Assembly (NCBI RefSeq): GCF_004664715.2
Contig: NC_051069.1
Location: 12,142,501 to 12,206,500 of the forward strand
Source of the DNA: Peromyscus leucopus
Lineage: Eukaryota > Chordata > Mammalia > Rodentia > Cricetidae
Length of the DNA stretch: 64,000 nucleotides
Direction of reading: 5' to 3'
The notes under the pieces are model-generated. The model was given only the letters and a program-made list of their open reading frames with translations. It had not been told where the DNA came from and made no database searches. Shown piece by piece: positions 1-11,179 of this stretch (the first letter of the stretch is position 1; each line of letters opens with the position of its first letter). The translations under genes were made by a program, and so were the position numbers.

Positions 1-307
1 GACTGGGGACAGAATGTCAAGGACAAAGTCAAGGACAGGATCTGGGAGAAAGCCCAAGAGCAGAAGGGCCTGTGGAGGAAGCGCTAGATTCAGCTCGTGG
101 GAAGGCGTGGCTAAAGGCTGAGACAGACACGGGCACAAATGTGTAGTGGTGCTGTAGGTGAGGAATGTGTCTCTGCAAGGGAGCAGAGTTGTGTGTGTCC
201 GCCACACCAAGGGTGGATGTACTGACAAAGGCCTGTAGAGCAGCCACTGAAAGTCTATGCTTAGGGTTGGATGCCTGGAGGCTTCCAGATCCTGAAGGCC
301 TGGGCCA

Positions 308-435
308 GGGTGTCTCAGCAGTGCAACAGAATCTCAGTGTTTCGTGAACATGCAGATTCCTGGAGCCCCTGCCTAAGACTTGCGTTCATAAGGTATGAGG
401 TTCAGGTCCAGGAATCTGAGTGTTTAGCAAGGGAA
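308..435. mobile_element. MER5-like hAT fragment, old
   Basis: The words cagaatctcagtgtttc and gaacatgcagattcctgg, together with the general composition, resemble the mammal-wide MER5 MITE family. It is highly diverged and has no clear termini or target duplication. Confidence 0.4.
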
Positions 436-603
436 GGCCCTGAAGATGGTATTTCTTTTCCACCTGCCCCAGATTCTAGCTTCTTGTTAATTGATCCGTG
501 GTCTTGGCTTTGGGAGATCAACATGTGAGCGGCCAACCTTTTCAATTTCATTCCTCCCCGCAGGGCCTTACCTCATTAGCTATAGTGGACAGTCAAAGAC
601 TAC

Positions 604-634
604 AATGAGCAAAATCTCTGTCTCTCTGTCTCTG

Positions 635-730
<96 letters not shown>
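604..730 (+). repeat. (TCTG/TC)n followed by (CA)n microsatellite
   Basis: A compound tract: tctgtctc-type units pass into pure (TC)n and then about 16 CA units. The polypyrimidine part is a long run with few interruptions. The open frame that crosses it is an artefact of the repeat. Confidence 0.97.
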
Positions 731-732
<2 letters not shown>

Positions 733-776
733 TCAAAGAGAAAAGTCACTTGCTTCCAAAATAAGCACACATCCTC

Positions 777-852
777 AGCTATACCACCCTGGATGGGCCC
801 ATTCTCTCTGAAGCTAAGCAGGATGGGCCCTGGTTAGTACTTGGATGGGAGA
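777..852 (+). pseudogene. 5S rRNA pseudogene fragment
   Basis: The segment reads like mammalian 5S rRNA. It has taccaccctg near 782, then gaagctaagcagg (the box A region), and ggttagtacttggatgggag (the box C region), in the right order. About ten bases of the usual gatctcgtctgatctc stretch are missing, and the first few bases and the 3' third of the gene after gggaga are absent or unrecognisable. It is therefore a truncated, internally deleted copy. It sits about 45 bases after a compound microsatellite. The box C sequence is nearly intact but transcription is unlikely. Confidence 0.9.
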
Positions 853-853
853 G

Positions 854-2240
854 ATAAACACAAGCAAGTGCCGGCAAACACAGATACTCCACAAAAGAGA
901 GGGGAAACAGAAAAATAGCTAAAGTAAATACAAATCCATTTACTCTTAGTGCGTGGGGGCCTTGGAGGGAAAGGATGTGAACTGCGGGGAGAACAAGAGT
1001 TGGGGGAAGTGGGGGGCAGAAACAGAGGCACCAACCATGAGACCCACGGCAGCTACTCTGGGCCAGCGCCTTTGGAGCATCTTCCACGTAGGCTAAGGAA
1101 TTTGGACTTGATCTTGAAGAAATGGAAAGCCCGTGTGATATTTGAAGTAGGGACTTATATTTCAGAGAGCTCAGGAGATCAACTGTGGGGAGCTGGGAGA
1201 TCTCTCAGTCTCCTATGGCATCCAGCTGAGGGACTCCAACGCTTACCTGGGATTGGCAAACACAGGTCCTGGAAGTTGTCTCTTCTAAGCTATAGAGGCT
1301 GAGGACCACAGTGTGGGAAATAAATCATGGGGAATGAGGACAGGGAGAGCAGAGTGAGGCACCACCCAATGGATTCCTCAAATGGAAAAAACAGGGAGAA
1401 GCATTCCTTTCCTTATCTAAATATGCATTGAAAATAAACACAGAAAATAAAGCAGAGGTTTTGCAGGCTGGGTTAAGGGAGGGGAGCTAGAAATGTACAA
1501 AAACCAGCAAAGTAGGAAAAATAAGCAGAGGAGAAAAGAGTATGAAAACAGGAAGTCTGCAGGCAGCAGTTCCCTCTGAGGTCATCACAAAGGCCCCAGC
1601 GGTTGATTCTCTGCAGGCCATGGGGTGTGGAGAGAAAAGCAAGAGTGTGAGCCTTCTCTCGTAGCCTTGGGCATGAGAACAGGGCAGGGCACGGTCAATG
1701 CCAGAGGCGCCGGAAAATTGGAAAGCTATTTGTCTATGGGATGGGTGTGGGGTTGCCCAATGTGGGATGGAAGAGAGTGGAGCAGGAAACAGGGAACTGA
1801 AGGTCAAAGCTGAGTCCCAGCTCTGAGTCTGCCATGGAGGTACTGGGCCGTTTATCGACCTAGGACTGAGTATGGTTACGAAGGCCTCTCCGCATGGGTG
1901 GCCTAAGGACATGCTAACGATGTCCAGCCATGACATCAGTAGGACCTGAGACCAGGAAGAATGGTTTTGTTTTTGTTTTGCTTTGTATTTATAGCAAACC
2001 ATTTTCCTGCCAGCCGTTTTCCTTTCCACAGCTCAGAGCCTGAAGGGCTGTGACCTCTCAGAGAGGCACATTTGCTCCTTCATACAGGGAACTTCTGTGG
2101 TGGCTTTGAAGTGAGGGGGCAGAGAGGCACAGGGGACTGGAGGGGAAGAAGGCTGGGAGTCCTGAGGTGAATAAGGACTTCCTCTGTGAGAGCGTGCCAA
2201 AGGACAACCTCGGTGTTGTCCCTCAGGGGCCATCCACCTT
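854..2240. other. Intergenic, no gene recognised
   Basis: No repeat or exon is recognisable. The minus-strand open frame at 1487-2029 (about 180 codons) begins with GTG, has no known domain and looks like chance. Confidence 0.6.
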
Positions 2241-2244
2241 GTTT

Positions 2245-2391
2245 TTCTTTGGAGACAGGGTCTCTCACTGGCTCGATGCTCACCAAGCCAGTGAGCTCCC
2301 AGGGTCTGTTCGTTCATCCTTCTCCAGTGATGAGCTACCAGGCCTGGCGTTTTTCACTTGGGGTGAGGTAGCTTGCTCTCTTTGTAGCATC

Positions 2392-2422
<31 letters not shown>

Positions 2423-2665
2423 TGTGTGTGTGTTGTGTGTGTGTGTGTGTGTGTGTGTGTTGCTCTTGTGCAGATCCCAGAGGAAGGCACCGAGTGTCTT
2501 ATCTATTACTTCCTGCATTATTGCCACAGACAGTCCCTTACTGAGCCGGAGACTCACAATTCCGATTAGGCTCCATCTCTCTCAATGCTGGGGGTATGGT
2601 TAGGTGTAGCCATGTCCAGCTTTTTATCTGAGCGTTATGGATGCAAACTCAGGTCTTCATGCTTT
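2245..2665 (-). mobile_element. B4-type SINE, interrupted by a GT microsatellite
   Basis: Read on the plus strand it has the antisense B4 words ggagacagggtctctcactggc near 2251 and tgcaaactcaggtcttcatgctt near 2642. A (GT)n tract with small breaks lies at 2393-2460. Confidence 0.65.
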
Positions 2666-3425
2666 ATTTCCCTCTCCCTGCTTCCTATCTCCCATGAGGC
2701 CAACAGCCTCCTCCACACACTCCTGCAATCGTGATGTTCTGCCCAGGGCATGCAGCCAAGCACCACCAAAGAGAGAGCCTTCTGAAGCCCAGAGCAAAAT
2801 AAGGGCTTATTAGTTGATAAAGCCCTGATACCTAGGTTTCTATAAGTCAGTCTCTCAGAACTGCCCACTTGGTAGGGAGGTGTGCGAGAAGCAGATGGAA
2901 ATGTAAATCTTCTGGGCAGGGGTTTGTTTGCATGGCAACCAAATGGAACTATTTACTATCTTTATGGACAAAATATTTTAGTTCTTAGACCAACTCCACT
3001 TTCCAAGGGTCAGTGAACACACAGATGTCAGTCCAGAGGCTTGGTTGTTCTCAATTTTTTTCAGCCACTTGGAAAGAATTTTTATGATCCAGCTACCTAA
3101 TAAGATAAAGGGCCAAGAGAAAATCAAGACAAAACTCATCTGTGCCTCCTCTCCCATCTCTAGCTTCAACTACCGCCCTCCTCTCTTTGTCTTTTTGAAA
3201 AGTCCAGGCCTGAACCTTGCTCTATCGAGACCTTTGGTGTGTTGCCATCTGGTGGTCTCAGTGGGTAACTGCATGTTTATGCTTCAACATCCTGTATTTA
3301 TGGAGTGTCCACTCTCTAGCTGGCCCTGACAGTAGTAACTGTAGTCACTTCCATTAAAACTAAGGGCCCGACTACATATTTAGACATTCACCCTGGAACA
3401 GTGGTGATTGCACTCCAGATGCCTC
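2666..3425. other. Intergenic, no gene recognised
   Basis: Apart from a CTCF-like motif at 3242-3255 I see no repeat, RNA gene or exon here. Confidence 0.6.
3242..3255 (-). promoter_or_regulatory. CTCF-like motif
   Basis: The minus strand reads CCACCAGATGGCAA, which fits 13 of 14 positions of the CTCF core CCASYAGRKGGCRS. It lies in apparently unique sequence. Occupancy cannot be judged from sequence alone. Confidence 0.45.
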
Positions 3426-3429
3426 ATGG

Positions 3430-3830
3430 TCGCTGTGTTATGGGAACCCATAACCACCACGACCAAAAGCAGCTTGGGGGAGGAGAGGGTTTATTTGACT
3501 TACATTTTCTCATCACAGTCCATCACTGAGGAAAGCCAGGGAAGGAACTAAGCAAGAACATGGAGTGAGGAACTGAAACAGAGACTATGGAGGAATGAAT
3601 GCCCTTACTGACTTGCTCTCGCTGGCTTGTACGCAGCTTGCTTTCTTATACATCCCAGGACCACCTGCCCAGGGAATGGTACCACCCTCAGTGGGCTGGG
3701 TGCTCCTGAATCAACCAACAGTTCCCACAGGCCAGTCTGATGGAGACAATTCCTCAGCTGAGGTCCCCTCTTCCCAGGTGTGTCAAGTTGAGTCAGACAT
3801 CCCTCTGTTTGCTGCCGTATAACTGGAAGG
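3430..3830. mobile_element. Rodent dispersed repeat (family not named)
   Basis: The block contains gggtttatttgacttacat, tcatcacagtccatcactgag and cagtgggctggg, all recurrent in a rodent repeat of about 400 bp. A related copy in the opposite orientation is at 15180-15515 and partial ones are at 52925-53380. I cannot assign a family name from memory with confidence. Confidence 0.6.
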
Positions 3831-4007
3831 ATTCCCTCTTTCCCCCGAACACATGCAAACAAACTCAGAATCTCCGAACACTCACCCATGGTGTGTTCAG
3901 AAAGTGAGAAACAGCTGGCCCCATCATCTGAGAATTTCAGTAATTTTCAGGTTTCCAGAGAGTTTCCCAGGGACACCAGAAGCTGTTGTTGAAGGATGAT
4001 CTGGCTG

Positions 4008-4205
4008 AGGGAGATGGCTCAGTGGGTAAGGGCGCATGTTCGAGTCCCAGCACCCACATAAAAGGCCAGCCTTGACGATGCATGCCTGTCACGCCAGCCC
4101 TGGGAGGCAGGGGTTAGTGACAGCAGATTGTGGGTGCTCTCTGGACTGAACCAGGGAGCCCCAGTTTCCCCGAGACACCCTGTGTCAGAAATGCAGTTGA
4201 AGGGG
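4008..4205 (+). mobile_element. B2/B3-type SINE
   Basis: It starts with a tRNA-like head ggctgagggagatggctcagtggg, followed by cgagtcccagcacccac. It runs straight into the minisatellite at 4233, which probably grew from its tail. Confidence 0.75.
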
Positions 4206-4229
4206 ACACCTGACATTGACCTCTTGTTG

Positions 4230-4520
4230 TGTTTGTGTGTGTGTGTGTTCATGTATGCAGGTGTGTGTGTGTTCATGTATGCAGGTGTGTGTGTGTATGT
4301 GTTCATGTATGCAGGTGTGTGTGTGTTCATGTATGCAGGTGTGTGTGTTCATGTATGCAGGTGTGTGTGTGTTTGTGTGTGTGTGTTCATGTATGTAGGT
4401 GTGTGTGTGTGTTCATGTATGCAGGTGTGTGTTCATGTATGCAGGTGTGTGTTCATGTATGCAGGTGTGTGTGTGTTCATGTATGCAGGTGTGTGTGTGT
4501 TCATGTATGCAGGTGTGTGC
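4230..4520 (+). repeat. Minisatellite, 11 copies of a 20-38 bp unit
   Basis: Eleven copies of ttcatgtatgcag (one has tgtag) are separated by (GT)n spacers of varying length. Unit length therefore differs by two-base steps, mostly 20-26 bp. Three plus-strand frames are open across it only because the unit lacks stops. Confidence 0.95.
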
Positions 4521-4524
4521 ACAT

Positions 4525-5110
4525 TTAGCATGTGTGTGTAGGCGTATAGAGGCCTGAGGACAATCCTAGGTGTCATTTCTCAGTAGTCATATACCTTATT
4601 TATTTAATTTTTTGGAGACAGAGTCTCTCACTGGCCTGGGCATTGCTAATTAGGCTAGACTACCTGTCCAGCAAGCCCAGGAGATTGTCTGTCTCTACCT
4701 CCCCCTGCTAGGATTACATGTATGTGACACTGTGCCATGGCTCTGTGTGTGTGTGAGAGAGGGGGGGTTGTGGAGAGGGAGAGAGTGTGTGTGATGGGAG
4801 GGTGTATGTATGTACCCACAGAGGCCAGAGGAGGGAAACCACTATTTTGGGCTAGGCTAGTTGGCCATCAAGCTCCTGGTTTAGACCTGTCTGTGCCTCC
4901 TAACAGCAGAAGTGACAGGCACATGTGGCCATGTCCAGGATTTTTACATGGGTACTGGGATTTGAACTCGGCTCTAGTAATTGATCTTACCCACTGAGCC
5001 TTCTCCTCAGTCCCCCCTGTCCCCCACCACAACATGGACTCTGAGGATCCAACCCAGGTCCTCATACTGGCCAAGACAGGTACTTTAAGGACTGAGCCGT
5101 CTCCCCCAAC
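4525..5110 (-). mobile_element. Cluster of B4/B3-type SINEs
   Basis: Antisense B4 words occur on the plus strand: ggagacagagtctctcactggc near 4614, then a second tRNA-type head in reverse (gatcttacccactgagcc near 4982) and a third partial (aacccaggtcctcatactgg near 5051). At least two, probably three, overlapping insertions are present. Confidence 0.65.
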
Positions 5111-5221
5111 GAATGGTTCGTGGGTGATGCAGTCCAATCACAGCATCCCACAGAGAACATTTGTTAAGAAGACTGTGTCTCGGGGAGGAAGGCAGAGAGG
5201 TCAGGGGGCAGACCACGTGTG

Positions 5222-5609
5222 TGCTGTGTGATGTTCTGTATGGCAAATGTGTTGCTCTGATTGGTCAATAAATAAAACACTGATTGGCCAGTGGCTAGGC
5301 AGGAAGTATAGGCGGGATTAACAGAGAGGAGAAAAGAAAGAACAGGAAGGTAGAGGGAGTCACTGCCAGCTGCCACCAGGACAAGCAGCATGTGAAGATG
5401 CCTGTAAGCCATGAGCCACATGGCAAGGTATAGATTTATGGAAATGGATTAATTTAAGATATAAGAACAGTTAGCAAGAAGCCAAGGCCATACAGTTTGT
5501 AAGCAATATAAGTCTCTGTGTTTACTTGGTTGGGTCAGAGCGGCTGTGGGACTGGCAGGTGACAAAGATTTGTCCTGATTGTGGGCAAGGCAGGAAAACT
5601 CTAGCTACA
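5222..5609 (+). mobile_element. Solo LTR, class II-like endogenous retrovirus
   Basis: The element runs from TGCTGTGTGATG to CTCTAGCTACA, closely matching the 389-bp solo LTR at 53388-53776 along its length. It contains an AATAAA (caataaataaaacactgattgg) typical of the LTR R region. No second LTR or internal region is next to it. The flanks (CGTGTG and TGTGTA) are similar but not identical, so any 6-bp duplication has decayed. Confidence 0.85.
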
Positions 5610-5649
5610 TGTGTACCCTGTACCCTGTCACGTGTCCCATTGCCTGCTG

Positions 5650-5650
<1 letters not shown>

Positions 5651-5680
<30 letters not shown>
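5651..5680 (+). repeat. (T)30 tract
   Basis: Thirty uninterrupted T residues followed by gttttgttttt. It may be the tail of a minus-strand retroposon, but I do not recognise the body. Confidence 0.9.
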
Positions 5681-5681
<1 letters not shown>

Positions 5682-5689
5682 TTTTGTTT

Positions 5690-6215
5690 TTCAAGACGCC
5701 TGCAGCTTTTCTTGTAAGCACCATAAGCGTGGCCCTGGCTGCTCGTGAAAACGCTCTCCTATGTGTTGGAATATCCTCTGGCTGCCAGGGAAGCCACACA
5801 TTCACTCTCGAGTGATGGTGTGAAAAGAGAAGGGTCCCATGCCCGCCTTCCCTGCACATTGACCTTGTACACGAAGGCCCGGGCTGCTAGGGTTGGCCCA
5901 CCTAGTAATGGTCTGAATTGTGGTCCACACAGAACCCAGCACTTCCAGAAAGAAGAAAACATAGAAAGAGACCACCTAGAGGGAACTCAGGTGGGAGCCA
6001 GCCCTTCTCCCAGGTGTGGAGGGACATGGCCCTGCAAGAGGAAGGAAAAGCTGGTATTTAGGTCTTAGCATAAACTGCCCTACCACAGTGAGAGGGAAAG
6101 GGAAGGTACTGAGAAAGGCAGTCTGGAGACATGATTTCTGCTTGGTTTGGTTTGGGTAGCAGTGCCACATTCAAGCAGAGCCTTCTGTGCACCTGAGGTC
6201 ATATCTAATAAAGAT
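5690..6215. other. Intergenic, no gene recognised
   Basis: Nothing recognisable; short open frames only. Confidence 0.5.
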
Positions 6216-6216
6216 G

Positions 6217-6433
6217 GGAAGTCTGTAGAGATGGCTCAGCAGTTAAGAGTGCTTGTTGCTCTCCCAGAAGATTCAAATTCAGTTCCTAACATCCATATTG
6301 TCAGTTCACAATCACCTGTAACTCCAGCACTGTAGGATCTGATGCCCTCTTCTGGCCTCTGTAGGTACTACACTCAGGTGCTCATACCCACACATACACA
6401 TAATTAAACATGAGATCTTAAAATGAATAAAAG
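6217..6433 (+). mobile_element. B2 SINE
   Basis: It has the tRNA-derived head gtagagatggctcagcagtt, the middle ctgtaactccagcac and the B2 word tgatgccctcttctggcctc, then an A-rich tail with aataaa near 6426. Confidence 0.9.
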
Positions 6434-6439
6434 ATGAGG

Positions 6440-7345
6440 AAGGTGAGGAAATAATTTTTTTAAGGTTAGAGTTGGACCCCAAGGCCTTGTTCTGTCAGAT
6501 AAGTGCTGTACCACTGAGCCACACTCTAGCCCAGGAGGCTGAAAGCTAAGAATAAAAGGTGCCTACACACCGGAGAGTAAAACCATAGGATGTAATGTCC
6601 TGGTTTTTAATTTAACCCGAGGAAACTAGGACCCAGAGAGGGGCCAGGGATGCTCACAGAGCCCGCAGTCACAGTGGCTGGAACCTGCCTCTCCTGCCTC
6701 CCCACTCAGGTCTTGTTTGTATTTTCAGTTTTCCCAGGTGTCTCCCTGACCCTGGGAAAACTTGAACTTTGGTGTGGTGACCGCATGGAAGGCAGCTTGT
6801 GGGAAACGCTGAGGAAATCCTCAGCCTTTTGTGGGGTTTTCTGGAGCCAGTTAAAGATAAGTTTTATTATCTCCCCGTCTCTCCCTCCGTCTCTATTTTT
6901 GTAGAGAGCCATTGCAAGTGTTAGTGTAGAGAGGGGGTTGAATCTCCGGATTAGAATTCCCCGCTTTGTTTGTGCCTCTCCAGACTGCAGGGCTGCGTGG
7001 CCAGGCCGTATCAGATGATTTCCCTTGAAAGGAAATCGGGAAACAGAGCCCCTGGCTTGGCTCCTCATGCTAATGATTCCAGGGGACCAAGCCCAAGACC
7101 TTTCACTGACAAGGTGTTGCCCACGGCCCAGGTGACCAGGGTACCTTGAAAGAGAAGCGGAGCAGGAAAGAGGTATGGAAACTTCCCAGAAATCAAATTA
7201 AAGGGCCCTTGGAGTGGAAACCAGCAACCTAACCTTGGGCCTTCAAAGGGGGCGATATAGACTTCTGTGCTCCCAAGCTGGAAGATCTCCTTACCATCAA
7301 GGGGAATGGCCATGCGACCATTTTACCCACCTCTAACTGAGGATT
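6440..7345. other. Intergenic with an ID-like fragment
   Basis: A short antisense ID-like piece lies near 6470-6535 (gtaccactgagccacactc). The rest is unique-looking sequence without an exon I can support. Confidence 0.5.
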
Positions 7346-7349
7346 TTGT

Positions 7350-7595
7350 GTGGCACTGAGTGTGTGAACACATGCATGTGTACCCAAGTGCAGCACACAT
7401 GTATGTGTGTGAAGGCTGTAGGTCAGTCTCCACTGTCCTTCCTCAGGTGATGTCTATATATTTTGAGACTGTCTCTCAGTAGCCTGAAGCTCTCCAAGTA
7501 GGCCAGGCAGAGTGACCAGTCATCCCAGCGAGCCACCGTCTCTGCCTTCCTAGTGCTGGGATTATACTCACTTATTGCTGTGCTCGGCTTGTACA
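7350..7595 (-). mobile_element. B4-type SINE
   Basis: Plus-strand words gagactgtctctcagtagcc and agtgctgggattatactc match the antisense B4 pattern seen elsewhere in the window. Confidence 0.6.
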
Positions 7596-7599
7596 AATG

Positions 7600-7828
7600 T
7601 TCTCTTTCTTTTTTAATTCTTATGTTCATGTGTATGGGTGTTTGCCTTCATGTATGTCTGTGCACCACATGTGTGCAGTGCCTTTGGAGGACAGAAGAGT
7701 AAAGCCAGATTCTCTGGGATTGGAGTTACAAATGGCTGTGAGCTTCTCTGTGGGTGCTGGGAATCCAACCCATGATCCTCTGCAAGAGCATCCGGTGCTC
7801 TTAACCATGAAGCCATCTCTCCAGCCTC
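7600..7828 (-). mobile_element. B2/B3 SINE
   Basis: The minus strand carries a tRNA-type head (plus-strand reverse: ggtgctcttaaccatgaagc, catctctccagcc at 7814-7826), and the plus strand starts with a T-rich tail near 7605. Confidence 0.85.
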
Positions 7829-7887
7829 AAGCCACGGCTCTAGCCCTTGGCTTTTTTTCTTTCTTTTCCCCCTGCTAACCTGTAGGT

Positions 7888-8234
7888 TGCTGTGGATATC
7901 GTTCTATATAAATAAAACACTGATGGCCAGTGACCAGACAGGAAGTGTAGGTGGGACAAGGAGAGAGGAGAATTGGGGAAACAGGAAGAAGGGGGGAGAG
8001 ACACTGCAGCCACCGCCAGGACAAGCAGCATGTAAAGACGCCGGTAAGCCACCAGCCATGTGGCAAGGTATAGATTTATAGAAATGGGTTAATTTAAGAT
8101 ATAAGAACAGTTAGCAAGAAGCCTGCCACGGCCATACAGTTTATAAGTAATATAAATGTCTGAGTGATTATTTTATATGTGGATTGTGGGACTGCAGGGT
8201 TTGGTGGAACCTGGAGAGAAGCCCTCCAGCAACA
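7888..8234 (+). mobile_element. Solo LTR with perfect 6-bp target duplication
   Basis: The LTR begins TGCTGTGGATATC and ends CCAGCAACA. It is bounded by identical GTAGGT at 7882-7887 and 8235-8240. It shares most of its interior with the LTRs at 5222 and 53388 but has a different 3' end, so it belongs to a related subfamily. TG...CA ends with a 6-bp duplication are typical of class II (ERVK-type) elements. No internal retroviral sequence remains. Confidence 0.92.
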
Positions 8235-8240
8235 GTAGGT

Positions 8241-9245
8241 CCATCAAAACATCTTGCTGACTGTCCAGTCTTTTCCCACAGTAGCAGCCATTAACCCCAC
8301 CCCCACCCTTGCCCCCAGCCCCCACTTGAAGCTGACACTCACGGGAGTCCCAACAGCCTTGAGCACACTCGACCTTCAGTGTTTTCTGAGGTCAGTGCTG
8401 CTACCCTGCCAGGGAGGCTCTGTTCTTCCCTTTAAGCCCCATTTGTTCCTGGGCTTCGGGAAGACCTTGGAACTGCCCCTGGAAGTGTTCAAACTTGCCC
8501 TGGCCTCCTGTGCCCGTGTTTATAGCAACAGGGCTCCCACAGGGAACTGGCAGCAGGCTGGCACTGGAGTTCCTGTGGTCTGGATCATGTCACTCTGTAC
8601 CCAAGACCCTCTGAAAAGCCTGGAGACACCATGTTTGTTTATCCCAAGACAGAAGGTCAGGCACACATGTTTCTGGGAACTCCTGTCCCTGCAACTCTGA
8701 AATTAGCCAAACAAGGACATTCTAACCACCGGGCAAAGCCATACTGGCAAAGCGCGGTTGCTCTCCTCTCCCTTCCAGGCCGTGGTCCCACTTCAATTTT
8801 CCCATTAACTGGGCTTCTCATTGGAGGCATGGTTGTGCTTGCTTTTCTGCTTAATCACATTTTTTTTTTAATGAAGAAATATTTTTCTCTTCCCCACATA
8901 GTAACCAGAATGATCTTGGAGAAGCGGGTTCTTTACAGTGTTTGTAGGCTACCTCTCAGCCCTTACTGGGTGACTACCTTCCCCCAGCTTTTCACATGCC
9001 ACCTAGACTTGGCTGATTCACCATGCTGTTTTCAGACATGCACAGACGGGCCAGATGCACACACGTCGGAAATTCTGCTTGGCCATTATTATTATTTTTC
9101 AGGTTTTAAGCTTTGTTGTTGCTGCTGCTGTATCAGTCTGTAGCATCACTACACTCCCAGCTGCTCAACACCACCAGCCCACAAAACCATTCTGCCTCCC
9201 TCTGCTCCCGTTACGACCCATTCTCGCCCCTCCTCTGGCTCTGCT
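8241..9245. other. Intergenic, no gene recognised
   Basis: Overlapping plus-strand open frames (148 and 170 codons) show no domain and no splice or start evidence. A short (GCT)n lies near 9118. Confidence 0.5.
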
Positions 9246-9249
9246 GATC

Positions 9250-9950
9250 TAGTCTCTGGTTCTATAATTTTATTCTTTCCAGATAGCTATATAAATGGGA
9301 TCACTCAGCTGATGAAAAGAATCTCTCTGTGTGTATGATATGTACACATGAACAAGGGGGCGGGGCTCCCACATAGAGCAGCATGCATGTGGAGGTCAGG
9401 GGAGAGCCTCCGGTGTCCGGCTCCACGTCACACCCTGTTTTAAGGGTTACTTTTCTACACAGTCTCCTGACACTTTGAGCTTCAGAGGAGTCTCCTGTCT
9501 CCAACCCCAATCTTCCTTTGGTGACAGTAAAGTCATAGACATGTTTCTGTATGCAGCCTTTACGGTTCTGGGGATTCAAAATTGGGTCCTCATGCTTTTA
9601 CAGTGAGGAGTTTGCCCACCGAGCCACCTCCAAAGCCCCAGGTCCTCTTTGCTGCTTTCCTTAAGCATCAGTCAACCGAGATTCAACTGCACTGGTATGT
9701 CTAGCAACAGTTCATTCCTTTTTCCTGCTTCATGATATTCCATTGTATGGGCGTTCCATGGTGTGTTCACCCTGTACCAGCTACAAAACGTTCGAAGGAC
9801 TTTTCAATTGGGGGTCAGTTATGACTGATGCTATTATGAATATGTGTGTTTAGGCCTTCGTGTGAGTGTGAACTGTTATTTCTCTCTAATCAACACTTAC
9901 AAATTTGACATATGGGTCACGTGGTAAGAATATGTTTGACTGTATGAACA
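9250..9950 (-). mobile_element. Ancient L1 fragment split by a B4 SINE
   Basis: Plus-strand words ctggttctataattttattc, atagctatataaatgggatc and catgatattccattgtatgg are antisense L1 3'-region sequence of an old mammalian type. A B4-like SINE in antisense interrupts it at about 9330-9645 (gtcctcatgcttttacagtg). Confidence 0.65.
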
Positions 9951-10164
9951 AAACAAACAAAAATTCACACAGTTAGGAGTTCCGTCTTGTCCCACTTCCT
10001 CTTCTGAGCCATGGATAATGGCTGGTCCATCTCAACATGAGGCAAGAGGAATACAGTTAGCTTTGAAGTATTCTTAAGAAAATTGGACCTGAGAATGATC
10101 AGTTTCTAGCCAAGGCCAAGATTTGGTGATGCCATAAAAAAAGTCAGCCACCAAGATAAATAAC

Positions 10165-10196
10165 ATTTCTCTTAAAAGATTTCATTTTTATTTTAA

Positions 10197-10236
<40 letters not shown>

Positions 10237-10400
10237 ACAAGTGGGTGCAGTGCCTTCAGAAGCCACAAGAGGGAGCTGACTCCCTCAGAGCTGGAGTACA
10301 CAGGCAGTTGAGAGCCACCCACCATGGGTGCTGAGACCCGAGCTCAGGTCCTCTGGAAGAGCAGCAAACACTCTTGACCTCTGAGCTGCCTGTAGTGACA
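10165..10400 (-). mobile_element. B2/B3 SINE with GT tract
   Basis: A (GT)n of about 17 units (10199-10232) lies next to the T-rich end. The plus strand then gives the antisense B2 words caggtcctctggaagagcag and cctctgagctgcc. Confidence 0.8.
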
Positions 10401-11050
10401 TTCTGCTGCAACACTGAAAGACAGGCCCAGCATTACCCATTGTCCCCTTGCTTCTGGATCCAACGCAGTTAGTGCAGCCTAACTACAGATCCTGGCTGGA
10501 TCTAATGACCATTTTAAGGATCAGCTCTGAGAACTGCGGACAGGAGAACAAACCCAGTGTGTGAGGAACCACCAGCTTCCTCAATAAATAAATCACAAGA
10601 TAAGAAACAAGAGCAAACACACCTGGGACACCGGAGGAATAATTACACAGCTGTGCTCCCTTTATGATGCTTTTCAGCACTGAAATAAAATCATAAACGT
10701 TCCAGCAAAGATGAAAGAGAAAGCACGTATCGCAGAATATAATCAGTTACTTAGTTCAGGCTATTAGGTGACAAGCTATTTGTGGAATTTTATTTTCAAT
10801 GTCACTTTACAATGTTCAAGAATTGTTTTATGACATATACTATTATAATTATTTTATGCAGCTAAAAATATAGTTCCTGTTGGGTTATAAGACATGGTCA
10901 TTATAAGTATAAAAGTATAAGAAATTTACCTAAAGAAAATTTCAAAATTTTATCTGTTCTTAAGTTACTAGTGATAGACACTGAAGATTGTAGGAGTGAA
11001 AGGCTCAGGGTTTAGAGTCTGGTTTAAAGCATCTCCATGAAAACTGATGA
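10401..11050. other. Intergenic, AT-rich, nothing recognised
   Basis: The stretch 10680-10980 is strongly AT-rich. No exon or repeat is recognised. Confidence 0.5.
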
Positions 11051-11051
11051 A

Positions 11052-11175
11052 GGGCCGGAGAGACAGCTCAGCGCTTGCCACCAAGGCTGACGACCTGAGT
11101 TCAACTGTGTTGTATGTGCCCGAATATGTATACTTATTGACGCGCAAACATGAATAATTGTTTTTTAAAATGAAT
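11052..11175 (+). mobile_element. Partial B2/B3-like SINE
   Basis: The head agggccggagagacagctcagc and gacctgagttcaac are tRNA-SINE words; the 3' half is diverged. Confidence 0.55.
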
Positions 11176-11179
11176 AAGG

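Noticed and set aside
1487..2029. A 180-codon minus-strand open frame
   Set aside because: It starts at GTG, shows no domain, signal peptide or composition typical of a protein, and lies in intergenic sequence. An open frame of this size is not surprising in 64 kb read in six frames.
4128..4541. Overlapping cysteine-rich open frames (CVCVHVC pattern)
   Set aside because: They are translations of the GT-rich minisatellite in three frames.
8254..9143. Two overlapping plus-strand open frames
   Set aside because: No domain, no splice evidence and no similarity to a protein I know; the second ends in a short GCT repeat.
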